Origin: Engraulis encrasicolus
Taxonomy: Eukaryota; Chordata; Actinopteri; Clupeiformes; Engraulidae
NCBI RefSeq assembly: GCF_034702125.1
Contig: NC_085872.1
Location: 34,320,088 to 34,384,087 of the forward strand
Reading direction: 5' to 3'
DNA length: 64,000 nucleotides
The translations under genes and the position numbers were made by a program. Below are positions 1 to 10,959 of the stretch, piece after piece; positions within the stretch are counted from its first letter, which is position 1, and each line of letters starts with the position of its first letter. The notes under the pieces are model-generated. The model ran no database searches. It worked only from the letters and a program-made list of their open reading frames with translations, and had not been told where the DNA came from.

Positions 1-60
<60 letters not shown>

Positions 61-117
61 TGCAAACATGCACACCCACACGCACACACACACACACATA
101 AAAATTCTTTGACCCTA
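1..117 (+). repeat. (CT)n(CA)n microsatellite
   Basis: Pure CT to about base 34, then CA with interruptions; runs off the left edge. Confidence 0.98.
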
Positions 118-138
118 GCAAAGTAGCAAAGTACGTCT

Positions 139-402
139 TAGGGGTGTAAATAATAATGGATGTGTATCGATGCATCTATCCTACAGCCAAAACAGTTTCA
201 AAAATAATCAAATCACTAGCCTCAGCCCAGAGGCCTAGCTCCACAACATAATGGAAGTGGGAAAGAATTTTTAAAAAAAATCAAATCGAATCGAATTGTA
301 TCGTATCGTGCGGCATTCTTAAGTATCGAAAATGATCGAATCGCTGCCTTAAGAAATCAATATTGAATCGTATGGTCAAGGAGGCAGTGATTTACACCCC
401 TA
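139..402. mobile_element. hAT-like MITE
   Basis: Ends TAGGGGTGTAAAT and ATTTACACCCCTA are inverted. Flanking 8-mers GTACGTCT and ACACGTCT agree at six positions, a decayed 8-bp target duplication. No coding. Confidence 0.75.
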
Positions 403-799
403 ACACGTCTTGAGGAGAGGGGGCTAGCCAGCTGAGGTTGCAAGGGAAGTGTAGAGGGAAATGAAATCAGGTCCATCTGAGACCTGTTCCCCGCAGCTCA
501 AAGACCTGTGATTAAATTCCATTCCCTGTGCTGACAACATGCCATGAAATCCATCTGAGCTGATGTGCAGAGGCCTCTTAATTTTAGCGGCTGATATGGC
601 AGAAAGTCACAAAAAGCATCACAATAATGGGATTCTGATTTGATCAGCCCAGAGCTGAGGCGCATCTCATTCGCGAATTGATGTGATCAGATAGATATCC
701 TCATATTTACACAGCTCTTCAAGCTCAAGCCAGTTGAAGCACCAGCTGCCATCTACAGGCTCGGCAACACAGAGAGTAAATCCTCATTTGGAGGGGCTG

Positions 800-930
800 A
801 GCAGGGCTGGACGGGGGAAGAAATAGGACCAGAGCACTATAGGGTTTAAAGGGGCCTATCATAATTTATTAAATTACTCACCTGTGGCTGTGGCCTCCGC
901 ACCCTCGTGTGCCCCCTATTTTCGGAAATG
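800..930 (+). repeat. Diverged direct repeat, partner at 1662-1790
   Basis: Both copies read GGGGGAAGAAATAGG-like, then GGGGCC and CCCTATTTTCGGAAATG-like sequence in the same order, about 75-80% alike by eye. Confidence 0.6.
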
Positions 931-944
931 TAAAATTTCCACTG

Positions 945-1114
945 GGGCTCTGCTGTGGCCTAACGGTAGGGCACTGGGTTACTATGCCGGCAACCCAGGT
1001 TCGAGTACGGCCCGGGGCATTTGCCGATACTTCCCTATCTCTCTCTCCCCACTCATTTCCTGTCTCTCCTCCACTGTCCTATCAGAAATAAAGGCAAAAA
1101 GTCCTGAAAAAATA
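945..1114 (+). mobile_element. tRNA-derived SINE, family 2
   Basis: Box A TGGCCTAACGGTAGGGCA and box B GGTTCGAGTAC, then a CT-rich body and ATAAAGGCAAAAAGTC tail. Related copies lie inverted at 39.15 and 46.73 kb. Confidence 0.8.
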
Positions 1115-2145
1115 CGTAAAATTTCCACCGGGAAATGCCCGCTATAACAGATGACCAGTCCAGCCCTGGGTCTGAGCGCCACAGATGGAGGATACTGTCA
1201 TCAGTTTATCTTGTTTGTCTCTTTAAGAAACCTCCTCATAGTAAGTACATCGCTCAGGAGACAGCTTTCAGTATTGAAGCCACAGATGCCCTCCCACTAG
1301 TTTGCGGGCAGCCGTTAAGCTATATCAAGGCTAGTCACACGGACAACATTTGTGAGAACAATTCCTTAGTCGTAATTTTTAAGGATAACCTTGTTTTTCT
1401 GTCATAACACTGAGAAACGGTTATAACTGAGCAGTGAAATACACAATAATGCTGCACACTAACACAAGCAAAGGCTGCAAGTAATCCCAATTAATCATTT
1501 CAAGACAGTCTTAGCATGGCAAAACGAAATGTAACCAGACTGTCTCACATTGTTTTCTCTGAGCAAACAAAGCTGTTCTTGTTTATGTGTCCTTTTATTT
1601 TGGGTAATGCTGCATTTTCCCGACAGACAAACAGCAGCCTTAACCCTCTGTTTCACCCATGACTGGACTGGGGGAGAAATAGGGCCCGGGCACTTTTGGC
1701 TTAAATGGGCCCCTCATAATTAGCAGGGCAGAACTGTCTCACCGTTGGGCCCCACACCCTCTTGGGCCCCTATTTTCAGAAATGTTTCAGAAATTAATAT
1801 TATTATTATTATTGTTACATGTCTGAAAATACGGCCCCACGACCAACTCAGATCCCACGGAGACTCATGAGAGCCAGTTTGGGTTGAGCAGTGGGGCAAG
1901 CACGCACCATGTTTACCTCCCTAATGCAGGCATCTCTGTCTGCTAATTGGGGATCATTAGTATATTCATCCCTGGTTTCAGGGCCCTTCATTAACAGCGG
2001 CAGGCCCCAGCACACCTTTTGTGGATAATGATAGCATTTAAAGATATCCCTGACTTGTCTTTGAGATCAGCACGTGATGTTTGTTTTCCAATAAGATGTC
2101 TGGCAGGCAAGCACCAGCAAGGACAGATACAGTAAACACACTATG

Positions 2146-2298
<153 letters not shown>

Positions 2299-2426
2299 CT
2301 CATAATGAGAGTGCTTACAGATAAATAGGTGCATTTTGGATTGTATAGCTGAAAGGAACCAACAACAGTTGTCATTGTCAGCTCCCTATCCATCATAACA
2401 GTGGCCACTACCTGCATGTGATTCAA

Positions 2427-2743
2427 GGGGCAGCCATGGGTAAGCAATTAGCGGTTAGAGCGTTGGACTTGCCCAAAGGTTGCCAGTTTGACTCTCGTTC
2501 CACCAGGTTGGTGGGGGGAGTAATTAACCAATGCTCTCCCCCATCTTCCTCCATGACTGTCTGAGGCATCCTGAGCATGGTAACCGTTCCACCACACTGC
2601 TCCCTTGGGGCGCCATTGGGGGCTGCCCCCTTGCACAGGTGGAGCATGAATGCAATTTCGTTGTGTGCAGTGTGCACTTGTGTGCTGTGAAGTGCTGTGT
2701 CACAATGGCAATAGGAGTTAGAGTTTCCCAGTTGGGCTTTGGG
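2427..2743 (+). mobile_element. tRNA-derived SINE, family 1, diverged copy
   Basis: The head carries pol III box A-like (AGCGGTTAGAGCG) and box B-like (TTTGACTCTC) sequence; the body GGTTGGTGGGGGGAGTAAT and tail are shared with the copies at 3.9, 14.6, 44.8 and 60.6 kb. The most diverged copy here. Confidence 0.85.
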
Positions 2744-3289
2744 GAGGGTTACCTGCATGCCATATTCATGTGGAAATAGAAATGTGATTCTAAAAACCAA
2801 ATTGTGTTGAGAAGGTCATAACATTGGGGACTTAAAAGGATATCGGTAAAAATCTCAGATTGACTTGGAAGTCTCCATGTCTCTCTCTGTCAACCTGCAT
2901 TGCAAGTCATTGCAGAGTATAGTGATTCACAAATGATTGCCGTGAACTAAAAAGAGAAGGAAATTATCCTTCAAGACCATTTTATACAGAGCTAGAATTT
3001 CTATTTCCCAGTCGTGTCAGTCGTGTCTCATTATATTAAATGAAGTGTTGCAAATCAATAATAATCACTGAAAATCAGCAGATCAATTACTGGATTTATC
3101 AGCGAGTGTGGTCTATTGATTTGATATTGATTGCACTAGATTTATTGATGGGAAGGTTTGGTGTAAGTGAATTATTCGGTGACAAAAGCACGGACTAGTT
3201 TGCATGACACCACAACACACAAAGTGGGAAAGGGGTGTAGTAGACTGTGAGCCAGGGCCTTAAACTGCAGGTATAGTATGGAAAGCATC

Positions 3290-3505
3290 AGCGGAAAATT
3301 GGCAAAGGACACCATACAGTACCTTTTCTCAAAGCCTGGAACCTCAGCTTTCCAATGATGGATGGAAGCCATCTGACAAGAGTAGCTATTTTGAGTTATT
3401 ACACATAATGTAAACTGAGGTTGAGACAATAATGTTTATAAATCAACAGAACACTGACATAGCTGATCATGTATATTTGACATAATAGAATATTTTATGG
3501 TGGCA
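3290..3505 (+). repeat. Diverged repeat, inverted partner at 5945-6145
   Basis: Shares GAGTTATTACACATAATGTAA and CCATCTGACAAGAGTAGCT with the partner in opposite orientation; no coding sense. Confidence 0.7.
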
Positions 3506-3620
3506 TGTTTGGTATCAGTGTACTGTCGATACTGTGCGCTTTCATTTAAGTGAACATTTTGGAAAAATAACTATCCTGTATCTTCTGTATGTGCTATCCT
3601 GTATCTCCTACACAGGGTGC

Positions 3621-3722
3621 ATTCTCACTTGGACAAAGGAGGCATTGCTGTGAGAATCGTGCTCTTTGATTTCTCCAGTGGCTTAAACACCATTAAACCA
3701 CTCCTGCTGAGACACAGTGCTG
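3621..3722 (+). mobile_element. LINE reverse-transcriptase fragment
   Basis: VRIVLFDFSSGLNTIKPLLL matches the first catalytic Asp block of fish Rex1/CR1-like LINEs (usual form DFSSAFNTI). The frame is lost on both sides. A second piece of the same kind lies at 4800-4860, with a SINE between them. Confidence 0.65.
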
Positions 3723-3930
3723 CAGGTGGGAGTGGAGTGGAGACAGGACTGGCCGGGATAACACAGTGTGGAAAAGCAGATGCTTCTCTCTACCAGGATA
3801 GACCGTCACGGTTGAGTTCCAGAGTTGGATGGTGGAACACAGCTTCAGGACTTCAAGTTATCAAAAATATAAGCGCTTTTTATTTGTAGCAAAAATAAAT
3901 GTGCACGTGGGCAAATAAATCATAAAAAAA

Positions 3931-4233
3931 GAAAAAGTGAAAGCCCATTGGGAAACTCCAACTCCCATTGTCATTGTGACACAGCACACAAGTGAACACT
4001 GCACACAACGAAATTGCATTTATGCCTCACCCGTGCAAGGGGGCAGCCCTCAGTGGCGCCCCATGGGGAGCAGTGCGGTGGGACGGTACCATGCTCAGGG
4101 TACCTCAGTCATGGAGGAGGATGGGGGAGAGCACTGGTTGATTACTCCCCCCACCAACCTGGCGGGTCGGGAGTCGAACCGGCAACCTCTGGGATGCAAG
4201 TCTGACGCCCTAACCGCTCACCCATGACTGCCC
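3931..4233 (-). mobile_element. tRNA-derived SINE, family 1
   Basis: Full-length, minus orientation: head GGGCAGTCATGGGTGAGC, box B GGTTCGACTCCCGAC, tail ending CACTTTTTC. Very similar to the 44.8-kb copy. Confidence 0.9.
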
Positions 4234-4795
4234 ATAACAGACCTAATATATAAACATACGGCAAAACTGCAGACTCTTGCAGCATCAATGTTTCAAGACA
4301 CCTGTTAAACTCGCTGCTCTCATCAAGAGCTTCAAGGACACTGCTCTCCGGTTACCAGCAGTTCTTAATTTTGCATCATGGAGTCAGCTCCTCTGGTTAT
4401 CAGCTGATTGCTCCCCCTGCTCCTCCCCACTCACCTGGGGTTTTAAACTTGGCGCACTATGGCGCCAACGGCGTTACACTCCAATTGGTCCCTACTCTTG
4501 AACCAATAAGCGCCTAATAACCTAACCTAATAACCTAAACTAAACAAAATCATACTCTAATATTGTACTGCACATCATAATCTTACAGAAATCAAAATAA
4601 CAAACACATACATAAATACAATAAATACAAACACCCGACACATAACCACACACTTCCCATTCCCAAAGTCAGATGATGATGGAAAAGTTCTGAAACGAGA
4701 AACGTCAGTGAAGGAGTCCAATGTTTGCGAGCTCGCTGGAATATTCAAACATTTAAGAGTCACTGTGTTCGCGGGCCTGCGTGCCCGTGTGTGAA

Positions 4796-4854
4796 TGTGT
4801 GCGTGTATGTGCTTGAGTGCCACAAGGAACGATGCTGTCCCCGGTGCTATTCAC

Positions 4855-4860
<6 letters not shown>
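4796..4860 (+). mobile_element. LINE reverse-transcriptase fragment running into a GT repeat
   Basis: VPQGTMLSPVLFTLCV is the PQG block of a LINE reverse transcriptase (usual GTPQGTVLSPVLFTLYT). The match stops where a (GT)n array begins at 4857. Confidence 0.65.

Positions 4861-4933
<73 letters not shown>
4857..4933 (+). repeat. (GT)n microsatellite
   Basis: About 38 uninterrupted units directly after a LINE fragment. Confidence 0.98.
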
Positions 4934-4934
<1 letters not shown>

Positions 4935-5027
4935 CTGTGACCTGCCTAATGACGGAATGTCAGCACGTGTGCTATATGTTCAATATTGCGTGCAATGTAT
5001 ATATTATTTGTAGCTTTTATTACCTCC

Positions 5028-5055
5028 GCCAAGGAGGATATGTTGGTTTGTCAAT

Positions 5056-5087
<32 letters not shown>

Positions 5088-5433
5088 TTTTCAGCAGGAT
5101 AACTGGAAAAGTCATGAACGGATTTGTATGAAAGTTTGTGGCGTTGTTAGAAATGACCAAAGGAGCAAGTGATTACAATTTGGTGGTGAGATTTGGATCA
5201 TGAACCGGAAACAGGATTTTTAAAACGATTCTTCACGATTGCTAGCCTAGAAATCTAGACGCCCCTAGTGACCGCAAATTGAATAACATTACTGAGCATT
5301 TTCAACATTCCAGTTTCTAAATCCACAAAAAGAAGGCAGAAAGACTTAAAATAAAAATAGGGTGTAACATAGTCAAATGTTCTATCAAACAGCTTCCTTG
5401 GCGGAGGTCTACAATCTCTGAGAGCATTTCTAG
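5028..5433. mobile_element. CTCCGCCAAGG-type non-autonomous repeat
   Basis: Begins ACCTCCGCCAAGGAGG, then a (TCTG)n run at 5051-5082, and ends CTTGGCGGAGGTCTACA with CTGAGAGCATTTCTAG. This layout is widespread in fish and other animals (from memory). No coding. Confidence 0.75.
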
Positions 5434-5944
5434 CTTTGTATATGTGGCTGGACACAGCTGGTGTATGCGTGTAAACCAGGCAAAGCCTGACACAACTGTA
5501 ACACAACTTGATGTTGACTTTTTAATGTGAATTCCATGAAAGTGGGACCCACATGTAAATTATAATGTTGTGGATATGTATTAAAGACAATCAGAACTAT
5601 CTAAGAATGCTGAAGAACAACTTCTTCACAAAAAGCAGTACTCTACATATCAAATTAAGACTGATATGAAGGTATACTTTAGTAGCCTACATTACTGTTT
5701 CTGAAAACAAAAAAATGTGATGTCTGATGTAACAATGAACATTTTCTGAATGCTTAGGGACATGCTAATCCTGCACTGTTGGAAAATTTGTTTTTGTATG
5801 ACACTCCCTGTCGCCATGGGATAAAAAGACAAAAGATGACAGGCGTAAATGGCAAGAAAATGTGTGTGATTAAAGACCTGAGGAGCTTCGGGGTTGGCAG
5901 TGTTTATCCAAAAAGTTCACAAAAGGACTTAAATAAAATTTCCA

Positions 5945-6145
5945 TCATTGAAATGCCACCATAAAATATTTCAGTCTGCCCAATACAAATGACCAGCTAT
6001 GGCAGTGTTCCGTTGATGTATACAAAATATTGTCTCAACCTTAGCTTACATTATGTGTAATAACTCAAAGCAGCTACTCTTGTCAGATGGAAAGCTGAGA
6101 GTCCAAGTTTTCGGAACAGGTATGGTAGCCTTTGCCACTTCTTCG
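5945..6145 (-). repeat. Inverted partner of the 3290-3505 repeat
   Basis: Reverse complement of the 3.3-kb copy with moderate divergence. Together with the LINE pieces it suggests an older, now scattered element. Confidence 0.7.
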
Positions 6146-6149
6146 GTAA

Positions 6150-8730
6150 TGACCAACCTCTCTGGCTCACGGAGTAGTGGGGTGGGATCATAATACAGCT
6201 ATTGCAAACAGGCGTATGCTACTGTACTCAGACTAGCGAAACACGGAAACGAGGGCCAGTTCCTCCTCCCATCCCCCAATCCTCCACCTCTCCGATGCTT
6301 CACCGTCTCCTGGCAACTGCTCATGGCCACACCACTTCCCTGTTGTCCAGGGAGCACTTCCCTTGCTAGCTGCGTGGCAACCATTCCTCTTCCTTTGAAA
6401 CTGCTCCCAGGGCTGTCTTTGATGGGCAAAGCTATTTCCAGAGCGTTGTAGGGCATACACTGCCCGCCACCATGCAAAAGCCCCTCGTACTAATGGCCCA
6501 AATGTGGCCCTCACTCATTTCCTGAATGCTTGTCATGGCCAGGCATTTTATGAGCACAAATTAAACAGTTTTTCATCCCTATTTCAAAACACATTCTGGG
6601 GACTCATGCTTATTGTTCACTGCAAGCTGAGCAATCTCGGAAAGTGAACAGGCAGACAGGCAGTCTGAGAGACAGTTTTTATGCACTGTTGCCTGATCAA
6701 AGGTGGTTTGTTAACACGCAGGTAAAAAAAAAGAAACAAGGATGCAACACCAAACATCGATCAGTCATTTCATTACTGAGACTCAACTTGATTCAAACAG
6801 AAACTAAATAAATGAATCACAAGTTATTTCTAGTAAAACAAAGACATGTGAAAATGTGCTCGCTGCTTTACTGTACAATGGAGTAATGTCCTACAGCACA
6901 TTAGTCCATGGTATGTGCAGCATGGAGAAATACACACATCTTTCATGTTTTACAATTTAGCGCATACTTGGAGGATATTCATGAGGCTCTGAATCCATCT
7001 CGCAACATAAGTATGTGGGTGGCCTTCATTGCTTTCAATATGGCAAAATAATCAAAATAACGTGCTGAAGAATAAGGTCAGTGACAATAAGAAGATGCTA
7101 AAAGTACAAAATACTCATTATGTGAATTATGAACTTTGTCAATGTGAATGGCATTATGTAAATGACATCATGTGCTCGTATCATTCACACACGCTGAACT
7201 CTACACTCTCTCTTAACTGATTATTGTTTCTGTGCCAGTGCATAGATAGTTTGGTAGAAATTCCCAGAACAAATATATCAGAGAAAGATAAACTACTAAA
7301 GAGTATTGTTCAAATGAAATAAAATCTCCCAAGAGGACAATTGTAAATCATGTAGGCCTAGCTACCGTAACATCAGATTACATATTACACTTTTAAATTC
7401 CTCATTCATAATGAAAATACTATCATTAAAAGTGATGGATGACACAACACCTTCATGTGCCCAGTAGCCCCAGTAGCCCCGGTTAATTACCACAGTACTA
7501 CACCACTATGACAAAACACAGGGCCTTTGGTAGTGCACTACGACTTGGTCATTGCCATTCTGGTAACAACAAATTTATAACGCTGTGTTTTAACAGGTTA
7601 AACCATACATCTGTAAAATAATATAGCTCGTAACTTTCATTTTCAGAAAATGTGCATCATTAAAATGCAAATGTCAGAAACAGTTTAATTCAAATTCCCA
7701 TGAAGGGCATTCACCTGCTTTCATGATCAGAAGCCATTAGAGCACTGAAAAGACAATAGAATGAACTTGAGTCTACTTGGATTTCAATTTGCTTGAGCCT
7801 AAATGAAGAGAGGGCTGGCCCAGTATAGCCTTTTTAAAAAGTACTCCAGTTTTTATAGCTCCCACGCTGTATATAGTACTGTGTGTACAGGACCTGTCTG
7901 ATTACAGTGAGGCTTTTTAATTAAGTCCACTTGAGTGGCGGGCATCTCCTCTGAGGAGCTCCTGATTGCTGCTCCTCTGAGGCAGCACCTCTTCCTGCCT
8001 GTCTGAGGCCGGTGGGCGGGGCCAGCGCCACTCTCCAGGGCTGAATTAGCCTCCTGTGCTGTGCGCTAGGCAGGGCTGGGCTGGCACACATCACTCTCAC
8101 AGACAGAGGCGCATCTTGTCACCAGGCAAGGCAGGCAGCCGCTTGGGGCCCCCAGCACACTAGATGGTGAAAAACAGCTCAACTTCAAACTATAATAGTG
8201 GCAATTTGTTTCGAATGTTCATTCTTTTGGCTTTTTGCTTGGGGCCCCCATTGACACTAGAATCGCCTCTGCTCACAGAGATGCCGGACGCTGTGGTGTG
8301 GGTAATGTGGGATGTGATTACATCTCAGGAAAAACAAATCAAAGCCAGAGAGTCACCCCCCCTGCTGTCTAGACAATGACTCTGCATGGCAGCACAGCTA
8401 GCTTGTGGAGGAACTCAAGAGAAGACTCCAGCCTGCATGGATGTGCCTGACACACTGGGCAGGCTACACTGAGCGTTTTCCAGATGTGTCACTGTGGCAA
8501 AGCACTGCACAAGCGGTTATTTAGGCCTACTAATGTATTTCATCTATCTCTACCTACATCTGCATAGCCAGGCCGCACCCTCCTAGTGACACCACACCTT
8601 CAGCGTTGCTTCTAGTCAGGCCATGAGCAATGCAAATATCATTTCTGAGCTCCAGAAAAATCGGGAACTCCTTCCACTTTGTCGGGAAGCAAACAACGAG
8701 TAGCAAACCTAGGGAGATGGCGGGTCAACC
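6150..8730. other. No gene recognised
   Basis: Unique-looking AT-rich DNA apart from the 130-bp repeat at 7476-7602. Frames on both strands are short and resemble nothing known. Confidence 0.5.
7476..7602 (+). repeat. Recurrent about 130-bp repeat, copy 1
   Basis: Shares ACTTGGTCATTGCCATTCTGGT and a TTAA-rich end with copies at 41.5 and 53.5 kb, all in the same orientation. Weakly inverted ends suggest a MITE. Confidence 0.75.
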
Positions 8731-8731
8731 G

Positions 8732-9122
8732 TAGCCTGGGCGAATAGCCGACTGTTGACTCCGTCAATCAGTCTGGCAAAAGCCATGAGGAATCCGTCTC
8801 CGTGGACGATGGGAGATGGTCTGATCTTACTCTATCATTTAAATTAATTGAAGTTCCAAACTCAAATTAAAACCCATATTGTGCTTTATTAGCATGCCTG
8901 TAACGTTATAGCGTCGCAAAAGCATACAAATAACAAAACGAAAGTGTGAATATAGTTACCTTAACCAATCAGTGACGGAGCTCGACGGTGAGTTCTACGT
9001 CACCACTCTCAACTGTTTGCTGATTGGCGAAACACTGAGAGAACCGAGCTCGAAGCTTTTGCCAGACGATGTGTGGAGCCAAAATCTTTGGGTGGAGTAC
9101 AGAGGATGGCGTCGCGAGGCTA
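8732..9122. mobile_element. Inverted-repeat MITE with a 9-bp duplication
   Basis: Ends TAGCCTGGGCGA and TCGCGAGGCTA, with inner inverted GTCTGGCAAAAGC and GCTTTTGCCAGAC, flanked by a perfect GGTCAACCG on both sides. 391 bp, noncoding. Confidence 0.85.
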
Positions 9123-10118
9123 GGTCAACCGTGCCGTTTGGGAAATGTTAATTGTTATGCTCTTGGTCAGACCAAGTCTTGAAGAGATTTGAGAGTTGAT
9201 GATAATCAGGCTAACATCTGCACACTACGAACAACATGCCAACATGTTACCGTGAAACCCAACACAAGGGAGGTCATCAGTGGAAACAATTCTCTGAAGC
9301 AGTGCTGAGTCCTGGAATGCCATTACTGTAAAACATCAAAACGCAGTCTCAACCCTCAAAAGATTGTGAGTGATCAATAATAAATAAAATCTGATGAATA
9401 ATAAGCGAAAAGAAAGTAGCCTGTGACTCACTGGCAGCGAGCGACAGAGAGGACCGTCTGCATTATTTAGTGCCAACTAATAGAGCTACAAAAGCGTGTT
9501 TAAAGGTTAAAGAGGCTGCCGAGTAATCAGCAGACAACCGCAGCAGCAGCAGCCGGGGGAATCTCTCAGGATTCAGCAGTAGTGCTTGGAGGCCACCGTG
9601 AAGCCAATGGCAACGCCAGCGCACAGCCTTGTGCATCACCAGCACATCACACACCCCCAACAGCTGCCTGCCTGCCTCAGAACCGGGGCAACAGCACACT
9701 GTTGAGATGCGCCACTTATGGCATTTATGTAGACAAGACAAGTAGGAGGTTTGCCCCTTTTCCTGCAGACTAAAATGCATGATGGAGACAGATAGTAGAA
9801 GACAAAGAACAAGCATGTACTTTTTTTGGCATGAAACTATATACACACACAGGTCAAATGTTTCGTTAAAGTTTGAGTGCTTCGACGAGGAGGAGCCTAT
9901 GGAAGCCACATAAGAGATGAGTCAGTATTGGAGCATGCACCAGCAACGGGTCGCCCCCTGCCATTGGCCCAGACCCAACTCAGCTTGACACCTCCATCTC
10001 AGGACATCTGCCATGGTTCTGTTAATAAACACATGCCAAATGTCGTTATTTCAAGGCCATGCTATAAGGAACCTGCTTAGAGAAAGGAGGCCATGTTAGC
10101 ATGATGAGCGGCGATGCC

Positions 10119-10350
10119 AGAGATTCTTTAAGTATATAGAGATATGCCAACATAATAGGTTTCTATGGGCACCTAACGTGACTGACCAGGTTCCGGTCTG
10201 CCTAAAGGGGCGTGTCATAATGCTCCTAGCATTGAATAGAACAGTCCTTAGGTCTGCCTAGGTCTGCCTAAAGGGGGATTTCCCCCCCAATAATAGAACC
10301 CGGAAACAATGGGCCAATGGAACCTCTCTCTCTCTACTCTCTCTGGCGAT
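10119..10350. repeat. Second copy of the interior of the 33.4-kb element
   Basis: Reverse complement of 33715-33945 with few mismatches, sharing the runs GTCTGCCTAAAG, AACAATGGGCCAATGG and GAGATATGCCAACAT. It carries a short tandem duplication of TAGGTCTGCC at about 10251-10270. The terminal repeats of the longer copy are not seen here. Confidence 0.8.
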
Positions 10351-10587
10351 GCTCTGTAAAAAGACAAACACAGTAAATAAGCACCGGAAGGGCTCTGACA
10401 AAAAGTGAAAGATGACCCCGGAATCCAACAGGCATTGCTCTCTGAAGAAAACAAAAGTGCCGACAGAGCCCCTGCCATCTTAGCCAGCTGTAGCTACACA
10501 GGTCCAGTGTTTATTTGTAGACTTCACAGAGGTCCTATCCTCCAACAGAGCACAGACAGGGACTCTGAGACTGAAGGGCATAGATTG

Positions 10588-10947
10588 TAGGGCTGTAACG
10601 ATACGCTCAACTCACGATTCGGTTCGTATCACGGTTTACGACCTACGGTTTGATACATGCCACGATTCCACATTATAAAACAAAACTATGAATAAAAACT
10701 ATGATACTTTATTGGTAGAATATGTTACAGGGGGCTAGTATATTTTGTAAAAAGTTTTAAAATAATAATGACGATGATTTGAAGCTTGGAAGCACCATCA
10801 CGTCATATCATGTGGTTGTTTTTTGGACTGATGGGTAGCAAAACTTTGAAAGGCCATATCACGATACTGACTCCTTGTATTGCGATACAATATCATGACT
10901 CTGTGTATCGCAATTTCTCGATTCGATCCAATATCGTTACAGCCCTA
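10588..10947. mobile_element. hAT-like MITE with perfect 8-bp target duplication
   Basis: Ends TAGGGCTGTAACGATA and ATATCGTTACAGCCCTA, flanked by ATAGATTG on both sides. 360 bp, noncoding, rich in the TATCG/CGATA motifs usual for this fish family. Confidence 0.92.
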
Positions 10948-10959
10948 ATAGATTGTGAA

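Noticed and set aside
9463..9909. 148-codon minus-strand frame
   Set aside because: No domain, no splice or repeat context, unremarkable composition; chance frame.
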